In this document: in pieces, positions 43,280-53,400 of the stretch
How the letters are laid out: every line of letters begins with the position of its first letter
Numbering within the stretch: position 1 is the stretch's first letter
Source of the DNA: DATGKG01 sp963783145
Lineage (GTDB): Bacteria; Desulfobacterota; Binatia; Binatales; Binataceae
DNA length: 64,000 nucleotides
Reading direction: 5' to 3'
Assembly (NCBI GenBank): GCA_963783145.1
Contig: CAWAMM010000004.1
Location: 372,001-436,000, forward strand
Translations under genes and position numbers: made by a program
The notes under the pieces: model-generated
Database searches by the model: none
What the model saw: only the letters and a program-made list of their open reading frames with translations
What the model was told of the DNA's origin: nothing

Positions 43280-44228
43280 ATGAAACTTGCCTTCCTTTTT
43301 CCCGGTCAGGGCGCCCAACGAGTGGGTATGGGCGCCGAGCTTGCCCAGAATTTTCCCGTCGCGCGCGATACCTTCACAGAGGCTGATGATGCCTTGGGAT
43401 TTTCCCTCTCGAAGCTATGCTTCGAAGGTCCCGAGGATGACCTGCGACTCACGACCAATACCCAGCCCGCGATGGTTACCTGCGCAATTGTGGCTCTGCG
43501 GGTTTTCCAGGCCGAGCACGATATCGCACCCGTCGCCGCTGTGGGCCACAGCCTGGGTGAGTATAGCGCCTTGGTCGCGGCCGGAGCCCTGACCTTTGCC
43601 GATGCGGTCCGTGCTGTTCGCGAGCGCGGTCGCCTGATGCAGGAGGCATGTCCGCCGGGGCAGGGCGCGATGGCGGCGCTCATCGGCACTCGAATCTGAC
43701 GTGGTGTCGGAAATCTGCGCGATGGTTTCCCAGGGCGGCCAAATCGCGGTGCCCGCGAACCTCAATGCTCCCGGTCAAATCGCCATCGCTGGTGATGCGT
43801 CTGCGGTGCGGCGCGCCATCGACATCGCCAAGGCGCGCGGTGCGACGATGTCGGTTGAGCTTAAGGTCAGCGCGCCATTTCATTGCCCGTTGATGAAGCC
43901 GGCGCAGGATGGCATGACGCCGATTCTTCGCGGACTTAAGATCTCGCCGCTCAAGTTCCCGGTCATCGCCAATGTCACCGGCGCGCCCAACAGCGATCCC
44001 GCGAAAGTCGCCGACCTTCTGATCGAGCAAATCACCGCCCCGGTGCGATGGATCGAATCGATGGAGCAGCTCGGCAAGCTGGGCGTGACCGACGCGATCG
44101 AATTCGGCTGCGGCAAGGTTCTGATGGGGCTGATGCGCCGCATCAACAAGAACCTCCGGGTGCGCCCGCTCGAAGATATGGCGTCGCTCAAAGCGATCGG
44201 CGAAGCTTTCGCGCAATCGAAAAGCTGA
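43280..44228 (+). CDS. fabD: Malonyl-CoA:ACP transacylase FabD, broken by a one-base frameshift
   Basis: First frame 43280-~43687 has the start LAFLFPGQGAQRVGMG, and nucleophile Ser91 in GHSLGE. Second frame (~43689-44228) continues with LESDVVSEICAMVSQGGQIAVPANLNAPGQIAIAG and SAPFHCPLM with the catalytic His. An extra base near 43688 breaks the frame: without it the protein is continuous at ~315 residues, the normal FabD length. It loads malonyl groups onto ACP. Because the gene is essential and lies beside acpP, an assembly or sequencing error is the likeliest cause. Confidence 0.92.
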
Positions 44229-44366
44229 TCTCACGTCGCAGCGGCGACAATCGACGCGCCTCCTAAACTTGCCTATCTCGCATCAAGCCCATATGCTCGC
44301 CCAATCGACTAGCTTTGAATTGTCCGGCGGCTGCTTCTGAGTTGCCGAGGAGGAATCGCAATCCCG

Positions 44367-44606
44367 ATGGCTGATAACATCGAAGAAAAAGTGCGCGAGA
44401 AAATTGCCGAGCAACTTGGCGTCGCGGCCGACGAAGTTAAACCCGAGTCCTCGTTCATCGAAGATCTCGGCGCCGACTCGCTCGACATCGTCGAACTGGT
44501 GATGGCGCTCGAAGAAGAATTCAACATCGAAATCTCCGACGAAGACGCCGAAAAAATCCGTACCGTCAAAGACGTGGTGGGGTATATCCAGGCCCACAAG
44601 AGCTGA
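44367..44606 (+). CDS. acpP: Acyl carrier protein
   Basis: 79 residues, acidic, with the phosphopantetheine site at Ser38 in GADSLDIVELVMALEEEF. Carries growing acyl chains in type II fatty acid synthesis and donates to PlsX. Start has GAGGAGGAA upstream. It follows fabD, so the plsX-fabD-acpP order is conserved, but fabH and fabG are absent from between them. Confidence 0.97.
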   Translation: MADNIEEKVREKIAEQLGVAADEVKPESSFIEDLGADSLDIVELVMALEEEFNIEISDEDAEKIRTVKDVVGYIQAHKS

Positions 44607-44729
44607 TCCGCCGCGATTCCGCACTGCAAAATACCGCAATATTGGATGACGGCAAGCCGCGGTCATCCAGACTTCGCAGGCTGAGGGGATGGGGATGGAA
44701 GATGAAGCGGGCTGCGCCAGGTTCTGATC

Positions 44730-45266
44730 ATGCGGTGTCCGTTCTGCCGTCATAAGGGTAACCGCGTCGTCGATTCCCGGATGTCCGGCGACGGCGCCAC
44801 TATTCGCCGCCGCCGTGTCTGTTCCGCGTGCAAGAAGCGCTTCACTACTTACGAGCGAGTCGAAGAGGCCGCGCCGATGGTGGTGAAGAAAGACGGTCGG
44901 CGCGAGCCGTTCGACCGCGCGAAGATCATCGCCGGTATCAAGCGCGCATGCGAGAAGCGGCCGGTCTCGATGGAGACAATCGAGCAGATCGCTGACCGCG
45001 TGGAAACCTCCGCCCTCGAGCGTGGCGAGCGCGAAGTCGCCAGCACCTTCATCGGCAGCGCGCTGATGAGCGAGCTGCACGAGATCGATCAGGTTGCCTA
45101 TGTACGGTTCGCGTCGGTCTATCGATCATTCAAAGACATCGACGAGTTCATGCACGAGCTGGAGGATCTGATTCGGTTGCGCAAGCAGACGCCGGGGTCA
45201 TCGCGCGCGCGCGACAAGAAGGGCGAAGCCGCGCCGGCATACGATCTCAAGTCCTCGAAGGAATGA
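44730..45266 (+). CDS. nrdR: Transcriptional repressor NrdR
   Basis: 178 residues: zinc finger MRCPFCRHKGNRVVDSR...RRRRVCSACKKRFTTYER (Cys3, Cys6, Cys31, Cys34) followed by an ATP-cone (VVKKDGRREPFDRAKIIAGIKRACEKRPV). NrdR senses ATP/dATP and represses ribonucleotide reductase genes. Typical length is ~150; the C-terminus is extended by a basic tail. It is upstream of ribD, a frequent neighbour. Confidence 0.95.
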   Translation: MRCPFCRHKGNRVVDSRMSGDGATIRRRRVCSACKKRFTTYERVEEAAPMVVKKDGRREPFDRAKIIAGIKRACEKRPVSMETIEQIADRVETSALERGEREVASTFIGSALMSELHEIDQVAYVRFASVYRSFKDIDEFMHELEDLIRLRKQTPGSSRARDKKGEAAPAYDLKSSKE

Positions 45267-45332
45267 TGTTACGCGGCGCTCCTTCTTTCATTCCCTCTCC
45301 CGCGGGAAAATTTGCGAGAGAGATTCAGTAGA

Positions 45333-46442
45333 ATGACCGTCTCTCGCCCGGACCTCGAACGCGACGCCCGCTTCATGGAGGAGGCCATCGCGCTGGCCGA
45401 AGCCGCCCTCGGATTCACCTCGCCCAACCCCGCGGTCGGATGCGTCATCGTCGCGGGCGATAAAATCATCGCCCGCGGCGCAACTGCCACCGGAGGGCGT
45501 CCCCATGCCGAGGCTGTCGCGCTCGCGAAAGCCGGCACGCGAGCGCGGGGTGCGACCGCCTACGTATCGCTTGAACCGTGCGCGCATTTCGGCCAGACGC
45601 CGCCATGCGCGAATGCGCTGGTCGAGGCCGGCATCAAGCGCGTCGTTATCGGATGCGGCGATCCGTTTCCGAAGGTGCGCGGCAAAGGCATCGCCATCCT
45701 GAAAAAGGCCGGCATCGAGGTGACGCTCGGCGTCGAGGAGGACGAATGCCGCCGCATCAACGAAGGCTTCTTCACCCGTGTCGCGAAGGGGCGCCCGATG
45801 GTCACGCTCAAGCTCGCGATGACCCTCGACGGGCGCATTGCGACTGCGAGTGGCGACTCGCAATGGATCAGCGGCGAGGAATCGCGCGCGCTGGTCCATC
45901 GATGGCGCCGCTACAGCGATGCGGTGATGGTCGGCGCCGGCACTATTGTCGCCGACAACCCACGCCTCACCTGCCGCGATGAGGGCGGACGCGATCCGTA
46001 CCGGGTCATCCTCGATGCGAAACTGCGCTGCGATCCTCGCGCACGGGTATTCACCGAGCGCTCGACCGTCTCGACGATCCTGGTGACGACGCCGGCGAAC
46101 TACAAAAAATCACACGAGCGTTACGGCTCCGATAAAACCGAAGTCCTCGCGATGAAGTTGGATGGCAGCGAGATCGATCTGGCGCCGCTCCTTCACGAAT
46201 TCGGCCAGCGCGGATGGAATCGCATCATGCTCGAAGGTGGCGCGCATCTGGCCGCCTCGGCCCTGAGGCAGAAGGTGGTCGATCGTTTGGCGATTTTCAT
46301 TGCGCCGAAACTGCTCGGCAGCGGCCTCTGCGCGATCGAAGGTCTCGGAATCTTGAAGATGAAAGATTCCATTGGCCTCGACGATCTGGAGGTCTGGCAG
46401 ATCGGCAACGATCTCCTCATCGAAGCGCGCGTCTCCTACTAA
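45333..46442 (+). CDS. ribD: Riboflavin biosynthesis bifunctional deaminase/reductase RibD
   Basis: 369 residues from ATG 45333; the frame opens at 45312 but the ATG fits better. N-terminal deaminase: zinc site HAEAVAL (~49) and PCAHFGQTPPCANAL (~76-90). C-terminal reductase starts at ~145 (RPMVTLKLAMTLDGRIATASGDSQWI), with VMVGAGTIVADNPRLTCR and MLEGGAHLAASAL. It deaminates the pyrimidine of 2,5-diamino-6-ribosylamino-pyrimidinone phosphate and reduces its ribose. Last gene of the run; no ribE or ribB follows here. Confidence 0.95.
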   Translation: MTVSRPDLERDARFMEEAIALAEAALGFTSPNPAVGCVIVAGDKIIARGATATGGRPHAEAVALAKAGTRARGATAYVSLEPCAHFGQTPPCANALVEAGIKRVVIGCGDPFPKVRGKGIAILKKAGIEVTLGVEEDECRRINEGFFTRVAKGRPMVTLKLAMTLDGRIATASGDSQWISGEESRALVHRWRRYSDAVMVGAGTIVADNPRLTCRDEGGRDPYRVILDAKLRCDPRARVFTERSTVSTILVTTPANYKKSHERYGSDKTEVLAMKLDGSEIDLAPLLHEFGQRGWNRIMLEGGAHLAASALRQKVVDRLAIFIAPKLLGSGLCAIEGLGILKMKDSIGLDDLEVWQIGNDLLIEARVSY

Positions 46443-46504
46443 GAGCGTCGACGCTACTGTTTGACGATATTCCTTCAAGGGAATAGCCTTGAAATACTCG
46501 CGTG

Positions 46505-46950
46505 ATGGCGTGGGAAGTCGAATACACCGACCCAGTTCGCCCAATGGTGGGAAACCTTGAGCGAGCAAGAACAGATCGCCGTTGGCGCTCATGTCAAGCA
46601 ACTGCAAGAACTGGGTCCCCGGCTGCCGTTTCCATATTCAAGCGGCGTTAGAGGCTCGCGCCACGGTGTTATCGTGAGCTGCGGATTCAGAGCGCCGGTA
46701 AGCCGATCAGGATTTTTTACGCGTTTGACGAGACGCGAACGGCGCTCCTTTTGATCGGCGGCAGAAAGGTAGCAACAACCGCTTTTACGACCAGCTGGTG
46801 CGGGTGGCCGATCGACTATTTGACCAACACCTGGCCGAATTGAGAGCAACACCAGAAAAGGAGAATAGCCGTGACAGGACACTATCCGTTCGCGGAGCTT
46901 CGGGCCAAAATGTCACCAGAGGCAAGGGAACGCGCGGACCAAAGAGCTAA
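46505..46950 (+). pseudogene. Decayed HigB-type RelE-family toxin
   Basis: The toxin can be reconstructed only across three frameshifts: MAWEVEYTD, then an extra base near 46532, FAQWWETLSEQEQIAVGAHVKQLQELGPRLPFPYSSGV and GSRHGV, a lost base near 46675, RELRIQSAGKPIRIFYAFDETRTALLLIGGRK, a lost base near 46770, and RFYDQLVRVADRLFDQHLAEL. These pieces are a textbook HigB/Gp49-like toxin. The intact antitoxin gene begins inside its 3' end, so the pair was once normal. The toxin is now inactive, or the assembly is faulty here. Confidence 0.75.
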
Positions 46951-47278
46951 GGAACTTAGTCACGAAATTGATCTCGCGACGCTGCGGCAGGCGCTGAGAC
47001 TCTCGCAACAACAGCTCGCGAAAAAAATGCGCGTCAACCAGCCCGAGGTCGCCAAAATCGAGAAGCGTGCCGACATGTTGCTTAGCACTCTCAGCGGAGT
47101 ACTTCGCGCGATGGGCGCCGAGCTGAAGATCATCGCGAGCTTCCCCGGCCACGACATTCAGATTCGCAGTCTCGGCAAGCTTGCCAATGGCAACCGGGCT
47201 GGTCGCATTGTAGGAAGGAAGCGCTCCGCGGCCACTGGCTCTCGGCGCGTAAGTCGCAAAACTACCGCAGCTGGTTAA
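46871..47278 (+). CDS. HigA-type XRE antitoxin
   Basis: 135 residues from GTG 46871, with AAGGAGAA upstream. HTH at ~35-70 (LATLRQALRLSQQQLAKKMRVNQPEVAKIEKRADMLLSTL), the standard HigA DNA-binding domain. The C-terminal tail is basic (GRKRSAATGSRRVSRKTTAAG), unusual for this family. Overlaps the degraded toxin, so it now stands alone and may act only as a regulator. Confidence 0.88.
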   Translation: MTGHYPFAELRAKMSPEARERADQRAKELSHEIDLATLRQALRLSQQQLAKKMRVNQPEVAKIEKRADMLLSTLSGVLRAMGAELKIIASFPGHDIQIRSLGKLANGNRAGRIVGRKRSAATGSRRVSRKTTAAG

Positions 47279-47297
47279 GTGTGATGTTGTCGCGGAA

Positions 47298-47951
47298 CTA
47301 AGGTTCCGGGACGTCGCGGCGCGCGCCCCACTTTTCCCAGAACGTCACCGATAGCGCCGGCTTGCGATCGGGGCGGGCCCATCGACCCTTAGGATAGCCC
47401 ATCGGAATCAGCGCGATGTTGGCGTACTCGAGCGGCACTCCCAGCTTCTTGTCGATCTCGTCCGCGAACATCGTATGGAGTCCTGTGATCGAGGTGCCCA
47501 GCCCATAGCCGCGCGCCGCGAGGCATAGGTTCTGGATCGCGGGGAAGAGCGCGTTCTGCATCGGCTGCCCCGCGCGAGTGCGATCCGTGTAACGTTTGAC
47601 GCATCCGAAGATCAGCACCGGCGCCTCGCCGAGGTGCTCGGCGAGATACTTCGCGGAGCGCAGGACGCGGCCGCGCGGGCTTTGCGGATCATTGGCGACG
47701 ATCGCGCGCGCGGCGGGCGTGAAGTAGCGCTCCCATGCGGCGCGATATCGCACCGCGATCAACTCCTTCATCTCAGTCTCGCGCACTACGAGAAAAATCC
47801 ACGGCTGCCGATTGCCGCCGCTGGGCCCCATCGTCGCGGCCTCGATCACCTTGACGATGATTTCGGGCGGGACCGGGTCCGGCTTGAGGCGGCGCATCGA
47901 GCGCGTGGTGTAGATGGCCTCGAAAAGGTCGAACGGTGGATGTCCAAACAT
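47298..47951 (-). CDS. Nitroreductase family FMN oxidoreductase
   Basis: 217 residues: FEAIYTTRSMRRLKPDPVP start with the FMN-phosphate Arg pair, then AATMGPSGGNRQPWIFLVV, LCLAARGYGLGTSITGLH and a C-terminal MGYPKGRWARPDRKP loop. Flavin-dependent reductase of nitro, quinone or enoate compounds; substrate unknown. It is convergent with the antitoxin gene and directly after the amidohydrolase in the same direction. Confidence 0.9.
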   Translation of the reverse strand: MFGHPPFDLFEAIYTTRSMRRLKPDPVPPEIIVKVIEAATMGPSGGNRQPWIFLVVRETEMKELIAVRYRAAWERYFTPAARAIVANDPQSPRGRVLRSAKYLAEHLGEAPVLIFGCVKRYTDRTRAGQPMQNALFPAIQNLCLAARGYGLGTSITGLHTMFADEIDKKLGVPLEYANIALIPMGYPKGRWARPDRKPALSVTFWEKWGARRDVPEP

Positions 47952-47997
47952 GCGCGCGAAACTATTACGCTATCGCGCGAACGGCAATCGATCCCGG

Positions 47998-49188
47998 TTA
48001 GTTGGCCGCCGTCGCAAGCTTCGCCTCATCCGCTGCGGTTGGTGGCGAGACCTTGTAGAGCTTCTCCGAGTTACCCCACAGGATCTTTCGTCGCACCGAG
48101 TCTTCGCAATCCGAGAGGCCGCTTTTGATGCGCGCGTGGACTTCGTCGCCATACAGCGAAGTTGGATGCGGGAAGTCAGTCTCGAACAGCACGTTGTCGA
48201 CGCCGATCTTATCGAACAGGCGGCGCGGCGCAGTCTGCTCGAACCAGTAGCATGCGTAGACGTTGCGCGCGAAGTACTCGGAGGGCAGCAGCTTAAATTC
48301 GGGATGCTCTTCAGTCACGCTGTTGCCCTTGAATTGATAGTCCATCGCTTCGAGGACGAAGGGAATCCATCCGACGCCGCTTTCCACCGACACGAACTTG
48401 ATCTTCGGATGACGTACCAAGACGCCCGACATCAGCAAATCGTTCAGTTGGATGGCATTGTGCAGGAAGATGTCCACTGCCAGTTCGGTGAAGGCCGCCA
48501 TCCTGCCGTAAGTGTTCACGCGCGCCTTCGCGAGGCCCTCCTGCATGTCGCCCGACCCGATGTGAAAGCTGATCGGCAAGTCGCACTCGACCGAGACGTC
48601 CCATAGCGGTTTCCAGTGTGGGTCGCCCAGCAGCGGCTTGCCGTAGTACTGCGGCTCGCCGGTGAAGAGGATGCCTTTGTGTCCCTTCTTCGCGCAGCGG
48701 CGAATTTCTTCCACCGCGGCATCGACATCCCAAAACGGAAGCGAGGTGATGGGTAGCAATCGCCGCGAATCGGCCGACGCCCATTCGGTCTGCCAGTCGT
48801 TGTAGATCTGCACGCAGGTGAGCATCAGCTCGGGATCATTGAGCTTGAGGAACTGCTGCGCGCCGAAGCCGCCGACGTTGGGATACATGACCATCGCCCA
48901 GATGCCCATCTCGTCCATGTATTTCAGGCGCGCCTTAGCGTCGTACGCGCCCGGATGCATTCCTTCGTAGTTCTTCGGCGGATGTTTGAAGGTTCCGCGG
49001 CCCGCCGTCGCGGTCATACCGACGCTTGCCAACGGACGGCCATCGCCAATCCGCCAGCGCTGGATGCCGCGCGAATCGGTTTCTACAAACGGCACGCGGT
49101 CGCGCATTGATGCCGGCGCGCGGCTGGTCCACAGGTCTGGCGTTTCGGTCACATGGGTATCGGCATCGATGATCGTATATCCGCTCAT
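47998..49188 (-). CDS. Amidohydrolase-2 family metal-dependent hydrolase (ACMSD-like)
   Basis: 396 residues of the TIM-barrel family. The N-terminus YTIIDADTHVTETPDLW carries the D-x-H metal site; PISFHIGSGD supplies a His; SVESGVGWIPFVLEAMDYQF and ETDFPHPTSLYGDE supply the distal Asp/His. Family members decarboxylate or hydrolyse aromatic ring-derived acids. The close nitroreductase, cupin and GST genes suggest degradation of aromatic or xenobiotic compounds, which is inference. Start codon has GAGGGATGCC upstream. Confidence 0.9.
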   Translation of the reverse strand: MSGYTIIDADTHVTETPDLWTSRAPASMRDRVPFVETDSRGIQRWRIGDGRPLASVGMTATAGRGTFKHPPKNYEGMHPGAYDAKARLKYMDEMGIWAMVMYPNVGGFGAQQFLKLNDPELMLTCVQIYNDWQTEWASADSRRLLPITSLPFWDVDAAVEEIRRCAKKGHKGILFTGEPQYYGKPLLGDPHWKPLWDVSVECDLPISFHIGSGDMQEGLAKARVNTYGRMAAFTELAVDIFLHNAIQLNDLLMSGVLVRHPKIKFVSVESGVGWIPFVLEAMDYQFKGNSVTEEHPEFKLLPSEYFARNVYACYWFEQTAPRRLFDKIGVDNVLFETDFPHPTSLYGDEVHARIKSGLSDCEDSVRRKILWGNSEKLYKVSPPTAADEAKLATAAN

Positions 49189-49242
49189 GGCATCCCTCGC
49201 TGAAGTCTCTAACCGCTTATTGATCGAATCGGCGCGCGAGGC

Positions 49243-49674
49243 CTAGCCCTCCGGGGGCGCCAATACGGTCAACGCGAAAAGCTTCTCGGCACCGGTGCGC
49301 AGCGTGTGTGGCGCGCCGGCCGGAATCGTCACAAAGTCGCCCGCCTTGATCTCGCACTCCTTGCCCGAGACGCGGCAGGTCGCGCTTCCTTCGATCACAT
49401 AGATGAGCTGATCGCCGCGATGAGAGTTTTCCTTGCCATCGCCGAAGCCGGGAGGAAGCGTGAAAACTGCGGATTCCGTCTGCGGCGTCTTGCCGAGCCG
49501 TTTCTGCGCGAGCTTGGCGCCGTCGCCGCGTAGCGCGAAGACGTTGGGGACGGCCTCATGCGCGCCGCCGTTGCCGACCAGCTCATCCATCTGATGGGTA
49601 AAAAAATCTTCCGAAATCACTCCGGCGCGATACGCCCGGAACAGTTGTTGTACTTCGAAGTTTTTGGTTGCCAT
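49243..49674 (-). CDS. Cupin-domain protein
   Basis: 143 residues from ATG 49674, preceded by GGAGGGCATC. The cupin barrel lies at ~70-143: GDQLIYVIEGSATCRVSGKECEIKAGDFVTIPAGAPHTLR with the conserved G-D-x-V-x-I-P-A-G-x-x-H. A helical N-terminal part (FEVQQLFRAYRAGVISEDFFTHQMDEL) is unusual for a small cupin. The enzymatic role is unknown. A longer frame upstream to 50415 is antisense to the GST gene and is not used. Confidence 0.8.
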   Translation of the reverse strand: MATKNFEVQQLFRAYRAGVISEDFFTHQMDELVGNGGAHEAVPNVFALRGDGAKLAQKRLGKTPQTESAVFTLPPGFGDGKENSHRGDQLIYVIEGSATCRVSGKECEIKAGDFVTIPAGAPHTLRTGAEKLFALTVLAPPEG

Positions 49675-49842
49675 GATGCCCTCCGCATTGGTTGCGTTGT
49701 GAGTTTGAAGGTTGGGCCGATCTGTGAAACCTGTCCCCACGTTTAGCAAAAAATTCCCAAAACGATAAACGCGAAAATGCTGGGTCTTGATCCCTCCGGC
49801 GCTTCCGATTCTCATTAGAGAGACATGCGGAGGATTCCCTCG

Positions 49843-50469
49843 ATGCTGAAACTCTTTTACGCGGTAGGCACGTGCGCCCTGGCCTCGCACATCGCGCTGC
49901 AAGAAGCCTGCGCGGATTACGAAACGGTGAGGCTCGATTTCACCTCCGAAGCTCAACGCAAGCCGGACTACCTCGCGATCAATCCGAAGGGGCGGGTTCC
50001 GGCGCTGGTGACGGAGCGAGGAATTCTGACCGAGACTCCCGCGATTCTGGCATTCGTCGCGCAGAGCTTCCCGCAAGCTCAGCTCGCGCCACTGGCAGAT
50101 GCCTTCGCATTCGCGCAGGTCCAGTCCTTCACCAGCTACCTCTGCTCGACGGTTCATGTTGCCCATGCCCATGGCAGGCGTGGTTACCGATGGGTCGAGA
50201 ACGACAACGCGGCCGCCATCGCCGCGATGCAAAAGAAAGTACCGCAATCGGTCGCCGAATGTTTCGAGCTTATCGAGCGCGAGATGTTGGTTGGTCCATG
50301 GGTGATGGGCGACAACTACACCATCTGCGACCCCTACCTCTTCACCATCGCGCGATGGCTCGAGGGCGACGGCGTGGATCCGGCCCGGTTCCGCAAAGTC
50401 TCGGAACATCGGCAACGTATGTATGAACGTCCGGCGGTGAAGGTGGCCCTCGCTCAGGAACTCAGTTAG
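49843..50469 (+). CDS. Glutathione S-transferase
   Basis: 208 residues from ATG 49843 (GGAGG 8 nt upstream); the ATG at 49825 is less likely. N-terminal thioredoxin fold: LKLFYAVGTCALASHIALQE with active-site Ser/Cys, then NPKGRVPALV (cis-Pro) and LTETPAILAFVAQ. C-terminal helical domain contains DNYTICDPYLFTIARWL. A beta-like GST that could conjugate glutathione or bind substrates; uses the product of gshA in this window. Confidence 0.9.
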   Translation: MLKLFYAVGTCALASHIALQEACADYETVRLDFTSEAQRKPDYLAINPKGRVPALVTERGILTETPAILAFVAQSFPQAQLAPLADAFAFAQVQSFTSYLCSTVHVAHAHGRRGYRWVENDNAAAIAAMQKKVPQSVAECFELIEREMLVGPWVMGDNYTICDPYLFTIARWLEGDGVDPARFRKVSEHRQRMYERPAVKVALAQELS

Positions 50470-50485
50470 GCAAACGATCGGTTAC

Positions 50486-53400
50486 CTATTTCACTTTAGG
50501 TACCTTGCCGGTGCCGGTCAGTGGAATCTTCAGCGTCCCTTCCGCAGTGTCATTCGGTATCGTCAGGATGTCGCTCTGTAAGGTTCCATCGGATGGTTCG
50601 AAGGTCACGGAGATCTTGCAGCTCTTGCCCGCCGCGAGCGGAGCCGGCGCGAGGGGACATCCATTAGCCAGTTTGAAGCGCAGATCGGAGTTTGAGACGC
50701 CTTCGATGAGGGCTGCGGTTCCGTGTTTTGCGCTCACGTCATTTTTGATGGTGACGCTTTCGGATTTCGATTTGCCGACCAGGACCGAACTCGCGAAATT
50801 CAGTGTCTTTGGAGAATAGGTCAACTTCGGCGGTAACGGTGTCGGGGTCGCGGTAGGCGTTTTGGTAGGCTTCGCCTTACGAGTAGGCGTTGCGGACGGG
50901 GTGGCTGTGGCAGTAGGCCTCCGGGTGGCGGTAGGCGTCGCGGTCGGAGTGACGGTCCGGGAGGTAGTTCGAGTCGCGGTCGGCGTCGTAGTAACCGTCG
51001 GCGTTGCCGTTGGAGTGCCGGTCCGCGTCGGGATCGGAGTAGCGGTCGGCGTGGGAACGGTGGTCGGGGTCGCGGTCGGCGTCACCACGACGGAAGGACC
51101 AATCGAACCCGCCTGGACCACGATCGCGCTGGCCAAAGCACGCTGATTAAATAGCGACCCGGCAGGGGCGAAGGTGCCGGAGGCGGGATTGAACACTTCC
51201 TGCGAAGCCAGCGTCGAACCTTGAACCGCGCTATCGATGTCCATCAGGAATTGCTTGGTGGTTGCGCTACTGCCGACGCTACCGGTCGCTCCGCCGCTGA
51301 TAAGGACCTCGCCATTGTTGAGCAGCACGGAAGAATGACCGGTGCGAGGGACCGTCATGCTCCCTGGCGTGGCGGTAAAAACATTCTTCACCGGATCGTA
51401 GATCTCGGCGCTCGATATCGCTGAATAACCGGACGAGGAGATCCCGCGGACGCCGCCGCTGAAAAGGATCCTCCCATCGGCAAGCATGATGGCACTTGCT
51501 CCGACGCGACCCGCCACCATGCTTTGGTTGCAGACGTTTCCGCTCGCGCCGCCTACACACAAGAACGTGCCGCTGCTGGGATTGAACAATTCCGCGGTCG
51601 CGATCGGCGCGCCATTCTGATCCGAGCCGCCCGCGACGAGCACCTCGCCGGCATTTGGTCCGGTAGTCAGCAGGAACGCGGAATGGACCGAGCGCACGCC
51701 ATGCAGACTCGCATTGCAGATGGGTGGTGCGCTGCTCACACCGCCCACGCAGCTAAAGCTATTGCTCGAGGGATCGAAGAGCTCCGCGGTCGCCAGCGAA
51801 CCATTGGTCGGGTTGGATCCGCCTACGATTAAGACCTTGCCGTTCAGCGGACCGTTGGGGAGGAACGTCGCGGTATGCCCCAGGCGAATGTCCGTCATGC
51901 TGTTGTTGCAGTCGAAACCGCCGCTGCCATTGATGCAATTGAATGAACCATTGGAGGGGTTGAACAGCTCGGCGGTGGGAATTGCGTCCACATCGCCGCC
52001 GGTTATCAATACCTGGCCTGCGTCAGGGCCCGAGGGCAAAAGTGTGGCCGCATGAAACCATCGCTCGTCATGCAAATAGGTCGGGCAGGGCGGCGAAGGC
52101 GGGGAGAATATCGGCGTGCTGGTATCGGGGCATATAACCGAGGTGGTTGGATAGTCAAACAGCTCCGCCGAATTGGTTGCTCCGCCAATTTGCTCGCCCG
52201 CGCTGCCGCCGGTGAACAGAATGCGATTATTCTGCAAAACGGTCGCGGTCGCGCCTGCGAACGATGACAAAGTGAAGCCCAATCCGGCCACCGCTCCTGC
52301 TGAAGCGTCATAGAGTTCGGCTTCCTGCTGAGTCGCAAACCATGCCGCGCCGCCGGCCACCAGTACATGAGCCCCGTCTCCCAGCAGCGTTACGGTGTAA
52401 CCTCCCGTGATATCCCGGCCCGCGCGCGAAACGATTGGCGTCGCCGGCGATGGATTGAACAGGTTGGTCGCGGGATCGAAGAATTCCACCCCGCGCACGT
52501 TCGAGAAACCGCCGGTGATCATCACCTGACCATTGGACAGGAGGACTGGGATCTGGCCGGATCCGATATCGATCATGCATCCCGCCGGCACGCTCTCATT
52601 GGTATTGCCTGCGGGACAGGAGGCTGAATTGGTGGCGGTGAAAGTCTGGGTCGCGGGATCGAAAATTTCAGCGTCAGCGTGCGACTGCCCGCCGAAGATA
52701 AGCACCTTGCCATTGGCGAGCAGGATCGCGCCATGCTTCTCGCGCGCCTCCTTCATCGGATTGGCGATGGCGGTGAATTGATTGGTGACGGGATTGAACA
52801 GTTCGGCGGTGTTCTGCGGGAAATCGTTGGTACCGAGACCGCCGGTGATCAGAATCTGGCCCTTCAGTGCGCTGACCACATTGGGATCGAGAAAAGTGGC
52901 CTGGGCAAAGGCGCGCCCCGTGGTCATCGCATTGGCCGTCGCGCTGAACATCCCGGTGGCGGGATTATAAAGCGCGCCCGAGCTTTGCGGATTGCCCTCG
53001 CCATTGAAACCGCCGGCCACCAGCACCATCCCGTTATCGGCGCCTGAAGGACCATTGTTGATTAGTGTCGCGGTATGGTCGAAGAAGTCTCCGCCAAGGC
53101 CGCCGGTCGTCGCCGTAAAGGAATCCGTCGCAGGATGGTAGATCTCGGCGCTGGTGAGGATGTTGTTGTTCTGGTCGACACCGCCGATGAAGAGAACGGT
53201 GCCGTCTTCGAGGGTGGTCGCGGTATGATAACGGCGCGCCGAGACCATGCTTTTCGGGCAACCCAATTCACCGGGCGTCACCGGCCCCAGGCAAACAAAT
53301 GTTCCCGACGCGGGATCGTAGCGCTCAGCCGAGCCAATCGCGAAACCTGAGGTTCCCGAGATGCTGTCGCCTCCCGCGAGAAGTACCTGTCCGTTGAAAG

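Noticed and set aside
49675..50415. Long extension of the cupin frame on the minus strand
   Set aside because: It is antisense to the GST gene and lacks a ribosome site; ATG 49674 with GGAGGG is the better start.
50830..51100. Regular short repeats like a CRISPR or satellite
   Set aside because: They encode the Thr-Pro linker of the kelch protein in frame; repeats are not exact and have no spacers.
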